Part shown: piece by piece, positions 15,726 through 22,282 of the stretch
Numbering within the stretch: the stretch's first letter is position 1
Layout: each line of letters starts with the position of its first letter
DNA from: a virus
Virus record (IMG/VR): IMGVR_UViG_3300005582_000001
Location: 48,931 to 112,930 of that record
Length of the DNA: 64,000 nucleotides
Direction: 5' to 3' (one strand)
The notes under the pieces: model-generated
Databases searched by the model: none
What the model was told of the DNA's origin: nothing
What the model saw: only the letters and a program-made list of their open reading frames with translations
Program-made: the position numbers and the translations under genes

Positions 15726-16034
15726 CTACTCAATTGGGAATCGCGGCCGAACACCTTCCGACCAAAGCCTGCGGAACGTGTCTTCTCCGTCGTCGCCGCT
15801 CACCAGCCAATCGACGCGATGCACCATGTCGCCAACGCGACGCAGTTCGTGAGCCGTCTCGCGGAATCGAGCGAGGATGTCAGGCGGGAATGAGTCGTGG
15901 TGAGTGGGCGCGTACTTGGGGTCCACGTCCTCGTCGTACTCGATCGGCAATCCGCTGCGAGCGATCAGCTTGTCGAGCTGGTCCGCCATGTCCTCGAACC
16001 GATGCTGCTGATAGTCAAAGAATCCGCCGCTCAA
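15726..16034 (-). CDS. Conserved phage hypothetical protein (YFxxHQHRFxDxAD type)
   Basis: 102 aa. FFDYQQHRFEDMADQLDKLI at the start and RVDWLVSGDDGEDTFRRLW near the end are the pattern of a small protein seen in many phages of soil and water bacteria; its role is unknown. The start is a TTG with GGGGAG eight bases upstream. It follows the tRNA-like element. Confidence 0.75.
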   Translation of the reverse strand: MSGGFFDYQQHRFEDMADQLDKLIARSGLPIEYDEDVDPKYAPTHHDSFPPDILARFRETAHELRRVGDMVHRVDWLVSGDDGEDTFRRLWSEGVRPRFPIE

Positions 16035-16054
16035 TTTCGCGTCTCCCCAAAAAA

Positions 16055-16158
16055 CCGGCCGTGCGGGAGTTGAACCCGCCTACTGTTCTTCAACAGCCAC
16101 AACAAGATGCCCGCGCCACTGGCTTCGTGGCAGCTAACCACTACTGACTCCAGTGCCG
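16055..16158 (-). tRNA. tRNA-like element, possibly degenerate class II tRNA
   Basis: On the minus strand: acceptor CGGCACT against ACGGCCG (five of seven pairs), a D-loop-like AGTGGTTA, a perfect 5-bp anticodon-type stem GCCAC/GTGGC with 7-nt loop GAAGCCA, a 35-nt variable region with hairpin CTGTT/AACAG, then a canonical T arm GCGGG-TTCAACT-CCCGC and six U after the discriminator. The anticodon loop lacks U33 and the acceptor has two mismatches, so a decoding role is doubtful. It may be a decayed tRNA or a tRNA mimic. Confidence 0.4.
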
Positions 16159-16267
16159 CTTCCGGCAGAGATTGTCGCTGCGCTTCACCGCGAGCGCCCA
16201 CGGCCACCAAACATCCTGTCGCGTCGATCCTTCGACGATCCCAACAATCCTTTCGGCCTCGTGCCGC

Positions 16268-16528
16268 TTAGGTACATCCGTGATTCATGGCCCGCACCGC
16301 TTCCGACGCTGGGCAGGTTGGCCCGCGACGCGACTTGAGCAACAGACCTGCGGCGATCAGGCTCTCATCAGAGGCTTGACCCGCCAGCATCTGACGGCGG
16401 AAGCAGGCCATGCACGCCGTGCAGACGCCGCGTCGCTCGCTATCTCGCACGCACTTCGGGACGAGACACTTGGAGCTTGAAGCGGGCTTCGAGGTTGCGC
16501 TGGGCTTGTGCGTAATCCGTCTGGTCAT
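16268..16528 (-). CDS. Small Cys-rich hypothetical protein
   Basis: 86 aa from the ATG at 16528 with AAGGA eight bases upstream. SSKCLVPKCVRDSERRGVC followed by TACMAC gives a four/five-Cys zinc knuckle after a basic N-terminus (MTRRITHKPS). It overlaps the excisionase-like gene by 89 bases in another frame, which is unusual, so one of the two ends may be wrong. Confidence 0.55.
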   Translation of the reverse strand: MTRRITHKPSATSKPASSSKCLVPKCVRDSERRGVCTACMACFRRQMLAGQASDESLIAAGLLLKSRRGPTCPASEAVRAMNHGCT

Positions 16529-16739
16529 CTTTTCGATCCTTCGATGGTGCCTCGGGGGGGTTCTTCGCCGCTGGACGGAACGAGGCCGCGATCCACGCCT
16601 CGGTCGTGCGGTAGCGCCCGCCGACCATGACCGCACACAGCAGGCCGGACTTCATCCAGCGCATGACCGTCTTCTCCGTGACGCCACAGATTTCGGCCGC
16701 TTGGCGAACTGTCGTTTGAGGCGTCATCGCTGCGTTCAT
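16440..16739 (-). CDS. Excisionase/MerR-like helix-turn-helix protein
   Basis: 99 aa. TTVRQAAEICGVTEKTVMRW followed by SGLLCAVMVGGRYRTTEAW is the HTH_17 fold used by excisionases and small directionality factors. It sits 1.0 kb from integrase, is transcribed away from it and heads the leftward early block. It is therefore a good candidate for recombination directionality factor and/or early repressor. Confidence 0.75.
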   Translation of the reverse strand: MNAAMTPQTTVRQAAEICGVTEKTVMRWMKSGLLCAVMVGGRYRTTEAWIAASFRPAAKNPPEAPSKDRKDDQTDYAQAQRNLEARFKLQVSRPEVRAR

Positions 16740-17022
16740 GTCACGTTATCCTGTCGTTACCGTCGCGTTATCGTGATGATGTTTTTACAGAATGTTCTTA
16801 GATAAGTCAAACCATATTCTTTCCTCGCTCTCGCAGTGCCATTTGCTCTCTTGTTTTCGGGAAATCTCCGTAATGAGGCAAAATTCAATGGATATTGCGG
16901 TAGCCGCCGCAATAATGTGACGAATCCGTTGCGTTTCCGTTATTTACTGATCACAGCGGAACTCATGCGATTATGCGATTATGCGTGGGTATGTGGGTAT
17001 GTGGGTATGTGGGTATGTGGGT
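16740..17022. promoter_or_regulatory. Divergent control region of the lysogeny module
   Basis: AT-richer than its surroundings, between the leftward HTH gene and the rightward gene at 17023. It contains an 8-bp inverted repeat at 16893-16914 and an octamer repeat at its right end. It probably carries the early switch. Confidence 0.5.
16893..16914. promoter_or_regulatory. Operator-like inverted repeat
   Basis: TATTGCGG and CCGCAATA, perfect 8-bp arms with a 6-bp spacer, in the middle of the divergent control region. It could be the operator of the HTH protein at 16440. Confidence 0.5.
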
Positions 17023-17024
17023 AT
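16985..17024 (+). repeat. Octamer simple-sequence repeat overlapping a gene start
   Basis: Five tandem copies of an 8-bp unit (TGGGTATG) run into the ATG at 17023, preceded by two copies of a TGCGATTA-type unit. Every unit contains an ATG and eight is not a multiple of three, so gain or loss of a unit changes which upstream ATG is in frame and the spacing to any ribosome site. Confidence 0.75.
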
Positions 17025-17367
17025 GGCTAAGAAAACGAAATCAGCAGAAACTCTCGTTGGAGCGGTTGCTCGCGCGATGCCGGATGGTCGCGTCAATCCA
17101 GCCGACACCCGCAGGGGAATTGTCTCGATGCACGCTGTTTTGACAGACGTGCAGACGTGCCGAGATATCCTGGCGTACATCGAGGCCACGGCTAAGCTGG
17201 CGATCGACCGTGGTGCCGTCAGCTTGGAAACCGACGGCGTGACGCAGCTCGATGCGGCGAGGAAGCTCCTCGGCACGGCATCGGGGCATCTCGCCAAAGC
17301 CTACCTCAGCGACGTGGCATCACGGCGACCCCACAGCGAGACACACACAGTCACCGACACAGAATAG
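17023..17367 (+). CDS. Hypothetical protein, possibly phase variable
   Basis: 114 aa from the ATG that ends the octamer tract; the same frame is open upstream through the repeats to 16981. MAKKTKSAETLVGAVARAMP starts a helical protein with no known motif. It lies between the control region and the att site. Not recognised. Confidence 0.6.
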   Translation: MAKKTKSAETLVGAVARAMPDGRVNPADTRRGIVSMHAVLTDVQTCRDILAYIEATAKLAIDRGAVSLETDGVTQLDAARKLLGTASGHLAKAYLSDVASRRPHSETHTVTDTE

Positions 17368-17379
17368 CCACCCGGAATC

Positions 17380-17400
17380 TGAGACGCTTCTGAGACGCTT
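17380..17400 (+). repeat. Arm-type repeat pair left of the att core
   Basis: TGAGACGCTT occurs at 17380-17389 and 17391-17400, 11 bp apart. Copies of TGAGACG[CG]TT also lie right of the core and inside int. The spacing and flanking of the core suggest integrase arm-binding sites. Confidence 0.6.
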
Positions 17401-17526
17401 TGCGAAGCACGAGAGACATGTCTAGCGGTTTTTTCATCATGTTCCCAACCAGACTGTCCGACACGCAAATGACGCAAATCACTCAAAAACAACAACATAC
17501 GTCAATTTTCGCCACAGAAACGGGTT

Positions 17527-17569
17527 GCTTCCCAAGCTTTAGACGGGGGTTCGATTCCCCTCACCCGCT
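17527..17569 (+). other. attP core: 3' half of tRNA-Gly(CCC)
   Basis: GCTTCCCAAGC is the anticodon loop of a glycine tRNA with anticodon CCC. It is followed by the T arm GGGGGTTCGATTCCCCT and the 3' acceptor strand CACCCGC with discriminator T. The 5' half of a tRNA is absent upstream, so this is the portion a phage carries to restore the host gene on integration. It lies 183 bp before integrase. Crossover in a tRNA anticodon loop is typical of tyrosine recombinases. Confidence 0.85.
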
Positions 17570-17636
17570 TCGGTTTGCAATGTGTTGTGAGTGTTGATGT
17601 TGCGGCGAATCTTGGTAGTGAAATCTGACGGCGGGC

Positions 17637-17667
17637 TGAGACGGTTTTTTGGAGTGGTGAGACGCTT
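17637..17667 (+). repeat. Arm-type repeat pair right of the att core
   Basis: TGAGACGGTT at 17637-17646 and TGAGACGCTT at 17658-17667, 21 bp apart (two helical turns), between the core and the integrase start. Confidence 0.6.
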
Positions 17668-17751
17668 TCGGATGCAGCGGAAATTTGCCCGCAACATCCC
17701 GCAGCATCCCGCAATTTGTCCGCACAACATCCCGCAGCCAGTTGACTCGCC

Positions 17752-18963
17752 ATGAGGACGCCACCGACACAACTGAAGCAGGACAAGACCACTGGCCGCG
17801 CGTTTGCACGCTGGCAGGGCAAGAAAGTCTACTTCGGTAAGTGGGACACCGCCGAGGCTTCCAAGGCGTTCGGGGCTTGGCTGGCAGGGTTGCACGCCAC
17901 GCCGACGGCACCGGACCTGTCACAGAACCTGACCGTCTTGCAGTGCGTCGAGCAGTACCTCTACCACGCCGAGTCCTACTACTCGAAGGACGGGCAGACG
18001 ACGCAGGAGTACCGGAACGTCTGCGCGGCGATGCAGACGCTGATCTGGCACGCGGGGGGGCCAAAGGATTTGGCGCGGGACTTCGGGCCACGGAAGCTGA
18101 TCGCGCTCCAGAAGGCGATGGCGACTGAGACGGTTTCTGAGACGGTTTCGACGCTGCGATATGCGCGGAACACGATCAACTCGCGGATCGGCAAAATCCG
18201 ACGCTGCTTCCGCTGGTGCGCGGCACAGGAGCTGATCCCGGCCGAGATCGTGACAGCCTTGGAGATGGTGGACGGCGTGCCCGAAGGGCGTGGGATGGCG
18301 CGGGAGTCGCCGGAGGTCGGGTCGGTCACGATCGCGACCGTGATCGCGACGTTGCCGCATCTCTCCCCCACTGTCGCGGCAATGGTGCAGGTCCAGCTCC
18401 TCTGTGGGATGCGCCCGCAGGACGTGTGTGGCATGACCTGGGGGCAGATCGATCGCACGGGCGATGTCTGGCTGTACCGCCCGCTGCGGCACAAGATGCA
18501 GCACAAGCGGCAGTCGCTCGTGAAGGCGATCCCCGTCGCCGCGCAGCAACTGCTGACACCACTACTGCGGGAGGGACGCGACGAGCTGATCTTCTCGCCG
18601 GTCGATGCCAGCGAGTTCTGGCGGTCACAGGAGCGGAAGCCGCGCACAGTGCCGAAGGTGCGGGAGTGCGCGCGGGGGCCGTATGCGACCAGCGCCTACG
18701 GGCGAGCCGTGGTCTACGCCATCGCTCGGGCGAACAAGTCGGGCGCGACGGTGCCGCACTGGACGCCCAACCAGCTACGACACGCCATCGCCTCGCAGTT
18801 GCGGGGAACGAGCGGGATCGAGGCGGCGCAGGTGTTTCTCGGCCATGCCAAGCCCGACGCGACGCTCATTTATGCGGAGCAGTCGGAGGCGCGATTGATT
18901 GAGATCGCGCGGGCGCTGGTTTCACCGCTTCCCAGTCCGTCTCCTGCGGCGAAAACTGACTGA
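17752..18963 (+). CDS. int: Tyrosine-type site-specific integrase
   Basis: 403 aa. An N-terminal arm-binding-like domain is followed by a SAM-like core-binding domain (about 60-165) and the catalytic domain. Catalytic residues visible: Arg in LLCGMRPQD (R221), Arg/His in PNQLRHAIAS (R343, H344), His in FLGHAKPDA (H365) and the nucleophile in TLIYAE (Y374). The usual His of HxLRH is Asn, as in planctomycete-style integrases. It integrates the phage at tRNA-Gly using the adjacent core. TGAGACGGTT also occurs twice inside the gene (18126 and 18138). Weak ribosome site, so expression may be low. Confidence 0.93.
   Translation: MRTPPTQLKQDKTTGRAFARWQGKKVYFGKWDTAEASKAFGAWLAGLHATPTAPDLSQNLTVLQCVEQYLYHAESYYSKDGQTTQEYRNVCAAMQTLIWHAGGPKDLARDFGPRKLIALQKAMATETVSETVSTLRYARNTINSRIGKIRRCFRWCAAQELIPAEIVTALEMVDGVPEGRGMARESPEVGSVTIATVIATLPHLSPTVAAMVQVQLLCGMRPQDVCGMTWGQIDRTGDVWLYRPLRHKMQHKRQSLVKAIPVAAQQLLTPLLREGRDELIFSPVDASEFWRSQERKPRTVPKVRECARGPYATSAYGRAVVYAIARANKSGATVPHWTPNQLRHAIASQLRGTSGIEAAQVFLGHAKPDATLIYAEQSEARLIEIARALVSPLPSPSPAAKTD
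18126..18147 (+). repeat. Arm-like repeat pair inside int
   Basis: TGAGACGGTT at 18126-18135 and 18138-18147, the same motif as around the att core, here coding for ETVSETVS. It could be a coincidental repeat of codons or a third arm site. Confidence 0.4.
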
Positions 18964-19072
18964 CCACGGCGATGTGCCCGGTCAGATCCTTGATCGCTCG
19001 CGCCGCAGACAGCGCCTCACTGGCCGAGGCGTAGACCGCCAACCCTACGCGCCAAAACGATGAGATACACAT
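18866..19072 (-). CDS. Small hypothetical protein convergent with int
   Basis: 68 aa from the ATG at 19072. AVYASASEALSAARAIKDLTG followed by HIAVVS looks like a small alpha/beta protein. Its 3' end overlaps the last 98 bases of int on the other strand. The ribosome site is weak, so it could be a chance frame, but the hydrophobic pattern argues for a real protein. Confidence 0.45.
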   Translation of the reverse strand: MCISSFWRVGLAVYASASEALSAARAIKDLTGHIAVVSQFSPQETDWEAVKPAPARSQSIAPPTAPHK

Positions 19073-19130
19073 TGTGGCCCCTTTTGTATTCACAGCAATC
19101 CAGCACACCAGACAGGCGAGAGTCGAGCTG

Positions 19131-19170
19131 GCTTGAATTGGCTTGAATTGGCTTGAATTGGCTTGAATTG
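19131..19170. repeat. Four tandem decamers GCTTGAATTG
   Basis: Four identical copies at exactly 10 bp, placing each on the same face of the helix. No gene runs through them convincingly. The 10-bp period is shared with the iteron-like blocks at 4781 and 5211, but the sequence differs. Confidence 0.7.
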
Positions 19171-19316
19171 ATGATCAAAGAGTACGCAGCAGGAAATCCG
19201 ATTACCACAGTGGCTGGCTGGAATTAATGCGCCGCAGATTCGATGCAGCCGCTCAGGCCTCGCCGCCTACCATTGGGATCGCCTTGACGATTCCGTAAAG
19301 TCCTGGATACTGATGA

Positions 19317-19403
19317 CGCCAGCCACACGAGCCGCCGTCGAAAATTCCTCTTGGAGCCAATGAAGGAGGTGATCTCACGATCAGCAATTCCGTGTGGCTG
19401 GCG
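19317..19403 (+). promoter_or_regulatory. Long-range inverted repeat enclosing a super Shine-Dalgarno
   Basis: CGCCAGCCACACG (19317-19329) and CGTGTGGCTGGCG (19391-19403) are perfect complements. The 61-nt loop contains AAGGAGGTGATC, a twelve-base match to the 16S rRNA 3' end, which itself overlaps a possible 18-codon leader ORF (ATG at 19360, stop at 19414-19416). It could gate translation of the TTG-started gene at 19426. Confidence 0.45.
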
Positions 19404-19425
19404 CTTCTCTTTCTAAGGCAATCCC

Positions 19426-19920
19426 TTGCAAGTCAACTTCCAGAATCTCGGGCGTCACATCACTTGGCGCAACGGCTTGTTTGCCGCCGCCGCCCTCTTG
19501 GCTGTGGTCTGCGTGGCCAACGTCTCCGGCGCACGAGCCTACTCGGCCAGCGCGGAGGCCGACCCTGCGATTGCCCTACAGGGCTGGCTCTTGTCGGTCG
19601 CTCCCGGTGCCTTGGCGGCGCTGGCGGGCCTCGTGGCGAGCTTCCTCGGCGTGCCGCCCGAGTACGTCGCGGCGATGAAAGCCTTCGCGAAGAATCCGGA
19701 CCTCGAAGCGATCGAGAAGCGGGCCGTCAACGCCGCGTTCGAGTTCATTCTCCCTCGGTTCGGTAAGTACCCGGAGCTACTGATGTCGCTGCTCCGCACC
19801 ATAGCCCCACAGTTCGTCAGCGATCCCGAAGTCGCGAAAGCCATCTCGGCCCTCGGGCAAGCATTGGCTAAGAACTTCCTGTCTATTCCGGCTCCAGAGT
19901 CTGAGGTGCGCAAGACGTGA
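19426..19920 (+). CDS. Membrane or exported hypothetical protein
   Basis: 164 aa from a TTG with AAGG eight bases upstream. LFAAAALLAVVCVANVSGAR is a signal-anchor or signal peptide; a second hydrophobic segment (GALAALAGLVASFLGV) follows at about 62-77, then a helical soluble part. It overlaps a possible next ORF as GTGA. It may belong to a lysis or envelope module, but there is no signature. Confidence 0.65.
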   Translation: MQVNFQNLGRHITWRNGLFAAAALLAVVCVANVSGARAYSASAEADPAIALQGWLLSVAPGALAALAGLVASFLGVPPEYVAAMKAFAKNPDLEAIEKRAVNAAFEFILPRFGKYPELLMSLLRTIAPQFVSDPEVAKAISALGQALAKNFLSIPAPESEVRKT

Positions 19921-19989
19921 TCGAGGCGACGCGCGAAGCGGAAGACGGGTTGTACCGGTTGTGTTACAGGCTCCAGTGGAAATCGGATC

Positions 19990-20391
19990 ATGCGGCGAAT
20001 TGTTCCGTGCCTAATTTTTGTGCTGGTGGGCTGCTTTCAGCCAGCACTGCCAGTGCGCCAGTTCGATCCCACGCGGCCCGCGACGCCGACGCCGATCGTT
20101 GTGACGCCACAACTGCGCGACGACGTGTTCCATCCCGCCAGTCAGTCCCAGTCACTGGCTCGGCTCGCCCAGAGGCAGTCTGAATCCGCTTCGGTCACGG
20201 ATGGATCACGCCGACTCGATGCCGTGCTGAACGAGTTGGTGCGCGATGGCGTCCCCGCCGACTACTGCGCCCGCGTGCGGCTGGCGGTCACGGATGACAC
20301 CGGCAAGCCGGTAATCCGCGTCGCGACGAAGCTGGCCCCCGCCCGCAATCTCACCGAGGCGGAAATCAAGAAACTTGAGGCCGCGCGATGA
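19990..20391 (+). CDS. Predicted lipoprotein
   Basis: 133 aa. MRRIVPCLIFVLVGC ends in a lipobox (LVGC), followed by a Pro/Thr-rich linker and a helical C-terminal domain (SRRLDAVLNELVRDGV). It is predicted to be anchored by lipid outside the inner membrane. Overlaps the acetyltransferase start (ATGA). A spanin role is possible but unproven. Confidence 0.65.
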   Translation: MRRIVPCLIFVLVGCFQPALPVRQFDPTRPATPTPIVVTPQLRDDVFHPASQSQSLARLAQRQSESASVTDGSRRLDAVLNELVRDGVPADYCARVRLAVTDDTGKPVIRVATKLAPARNLTEAEIKKLEAAR

Positions 20392-20849
20392 TCGACGCCG
20401 GAACCAGTGTCGCGATTCGCTGGCTCGTGCAACGCGACCTGAAGGCCGTGGTGACGATCGAAGACAAGTGCTTTGCGTTCACTTGGTCCGCTGCGGACTT
20501 TCTGGAATGCCTGCGACAGCGCAACGCCATCGGGATGGTGGCGACGCGGGATGAGCGTGTGGTGGGGTTCATGGTCTACGAACTGCGCAAATCAGAACTA
20601 CACATCCTGAACTTTGCGGTGGACCCCGAGTTGATGCGCACCGGCGTCGGCACGGCGATGCTCGACAAGCTGAAAGAGAAGATTCGGCAGCAGCGGCGGA
20701 CGGTGATTACGGTCGGAGTGCGCGAGTCGAATCTCGCCGCCCAACTGTTCTTTCGCAACGCCGACTTCCTTTGCATCGGCACGGTGCGCGGATTCTACCA
20801 GCAGACCGACGAAGACGCCTACATTTTTCGTTGGGCGTTGCCCGTGTAA
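20388..20849 (+). CDS. RimI-like GNAT N-acetyltransferase
   Basis: 153 aa. VVGFMVYELRKSELHILNFA and VDPELMRTGVGTAMLDKLKE are motif A of GNAT, with the acetyl-CoA loop R-x-G-x-G, followed by VRESNLAAQLFFRNADF (motif B). The order and length match RimI, which acetylates the N-terminus of ribosomal protein S18. A phage copy could modify a host ribosomal or another protein; the target is unknown. It lies in an operon with two peptidases. Confidence 0.85.
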   Translation: MIDAGTSVAIRWLVQRDLKAVVTIEDKCFAFTWSAADFLECLRQRNAIGMVATRDERVVGFMVYELRKSELHILNFAVDPELMRTGVGTAMLDKLKEKIRQQRRTVITVGVRESNLAAQLFFRNADFLCIGTVRGFYQQTDEDAYIFRWALPV

Positions 20850-20858
20850 GGAGTGGCG

Positions 20859-21872
20859 ATGGCCGACTTTTCAGATTTCCCAACCGGCTACGTGGACTCC
20901 CCCAAGGCGCGCGAGGTCCAGCTCGATGCGTTCGCAGCGGCGGGCGTAGACCTGACGACGCGCACCGTGGCGGGCGAGTTCCAGCGGCTCGTCTCACAGG
21001 GTGTCTCCTACGTCAATCTCCATGACGCCGAGGCGGACTTCATCCGTGGCGCGGGAGCGGGGCTAGTCCGTTCTCTGCGCAACATCACCCCCTGCGGGAT
21101 TCTGGAGCCGTTCGGCCAGCAGACCGGCATCTGCAACGGGTGCAGTCACTCGACGGGTGCCTGGCTGTCGTGGTGCAACCGGTTCGTGGCGTCGGGGGAC
21201 TGTCCGACGCCGCGTGAAGTGACGTTTCTGGGCGGATACTTGCTCGGCCGCGAGCTGACGATGCTGTCACGAGGCGACTCCGGGGCGTTCCCGTCGTACA
21301 CCATCGCCGGGTTTCACGACTTCGGCGTGTTGCCCGTGGACTGTGGCGGCAAGTTCAACTTCCGCGCACTGCCGCCCCACGGACCCACCAGCCAAGAGTC
21401 GCTCTGCGTGCAAATGCGCGACCGACCGGCCCTCTATCCCGAGTGGCTCGAAGCGATGCACCCGCTCAAGACCCGCGTCTTCCAGCCGACGAACGAAGCG
21501 GCCGTGCTGGACTGTCTCGCCAGCCGGTATGCCGTCACGTTTGGCTCGTCGTATCAGGCGCGGGACTCGTCGCGTGCCAATCCCGTGTCGGCGCTCTACA
21601 TGCTCACCGATGGCTGGGGGCGACCGGCCGGACACGAGACGTGCGGGAGCGGTTTCTTCGTCTATCGCGGCCGCGCGGGCCTGCTCAAGACCGAGTCATG
21701 GTGGAACGCCAATCAGTACCCCGGCGGCGACCATCACGAGAAGCGGGTCGTGATCCAGACCGACAGCGGACCCCGCCAGTTGTATCGCGGCCAGTGCGCC
21801 ATCTGGGCGGACGAGTGGCTGCGATCGAAACCAGAATCATGGGCCGTCGGCTGGCCGGGATCGGCGGCATGA
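20859..21872 (+). CDS. Papain-like cysteine peptidase
   Basis: 337 aa from an ATG with AAGGAG five bases upstream. GQQTGICNGCSHSTGAWLSW at 87-106 has the papain-type Q...C arrangement (Gln preceding Cys92/Cys95, then an aromatic helix). Later GHETCGSGFFVYRGR supplies a His, and TESWWNAN a likely Asn in an N-S-W-like position. No signal peptide, so probably cytoplasmic or virion-borne. It may mature a phage protein or attack host proteins. The assignment rests on motif order, and which Cys is the nucleophile is uncertain. Confidence 0.65.
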   Translation: MADFSDFPTGYVDSPKAREVQLDAFAAAGVDLTTRTVAGEFQRLVSQGVSYVNLHDAEADFIRGAGAGLVRSLRNITPCGILEPFGQQTGICNGCSHSTGAWLSWCNRFVASGDCPTPREVTFLGGYLLGRELTMLSRGDSGAFPSYTIAGFHDFGVLPVDCGGKFNFRALPPHGPTSQESLCVQMRDRPALYPEWLEAMHPLKTRVFQPTNEAAVLDCLASRYAVTFGSSYQARDSSRANPVSALYMLTDGWGRPAGHETCGSGFFVYRGRAGLLKTESWWNANQYPGGDHHEKRVVIQTDSGPRQLYRGQCAIWADEWLRSKPESWAVGWPGSAA

Positions 21873-22267
21873 GCAAGCCGACACCCGCCCCCGGTGCGAG
21901 ACGACTGGCCCGCTTCGGCGATCGGTCGAAGTACGGCAAGCGACACGTTCCCGGCGTGATGAACGCCACGGAGTCGCGGTACGCCGAAGTGCTGCAACTC
22001 AAGAAGCTAAGCGGTGAAGTCCTTGAATGGCTGTTCGAGGCCCAGACCTTCAAGTTGGCCGACGACTGCCGCTTCACGCCCGATTTCATGGTGTTGTACG
22101 CCGACGGCACGATTCAGTTCGTGGATGTCAAAGGGGGCGGGCCGATCGACCCCAAGAGCGTCGTCAAGGTGAAGTGCGCCGCCGAGAAGTTCTGGTGCTA
22201 CCGGTGGTCGGTGGCCAAGGCCCGCACCAAGAAGGACGGCGGCGGTTTCGAGATCACGGATTACTAA
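21869..22267 (+). CDS. DUF1064-type phage nuclease, resolvase-like
   Basis: 132 aa from the ATG overlapping the previous stop (ATGA). ATESRYAEVLQLKKLSGEV, then CRFTPDFMVLYADGT and FVDVKGG give E, D and D-x-K of the PD-(D/E)XK fold as in DUF1064, a family proposed to resolve branched phage DNA. Basic N-terminus (GARRLARFGDRSKYGKR). It would process recombination or packaging intermediates. Confidence 0.85.
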   Translation: MSKPTPAPGARRLARFGDRSKYGKRHVPGVMNATESRYAEVLQLKKLSGEVLEWLFEAQTFKLADDCRFTPDFMVLYADGTIQFVDVKGGGPIDPKSVVKVKCAAEKFWCYRWSVAKARTKKDGGGFEITDY

Positions 22268-22282
22268 CAGAAGGGCTTTGAA

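Larger units (their letters stand above)
19073..19425. promoter_or_regulatory. Non-coding control region before the secreted-protein genes
   Basis: About 350 bp without a convincing gene. It holds four tandem decamers (19131), a 13-bp inverted repeat (19317/19391) and an exceptionally long Shine-Dalgarno match at 19362. Probable promoter and leader of the rightward 19.4-24.1 kb operon. Confidence 0.5.

Noticed and set aside
19917-20183. 88-aa plus-strand frame beginning as GTGA after the 19426 gene
   Set aside because: Overlaps the lipoprotein gene in another frame, with no hydrophobic segment to suggest a nested spanin pair; kept only as a remote possibility.
21443-21868. N-terminal extension of the DUF1064 gene
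   Set aside because: Lies antiparallel in frame to the peptidase coding sequence and is Arg/Pro-rich shadow; the ATG at 21869 overlaps the stop correctly.
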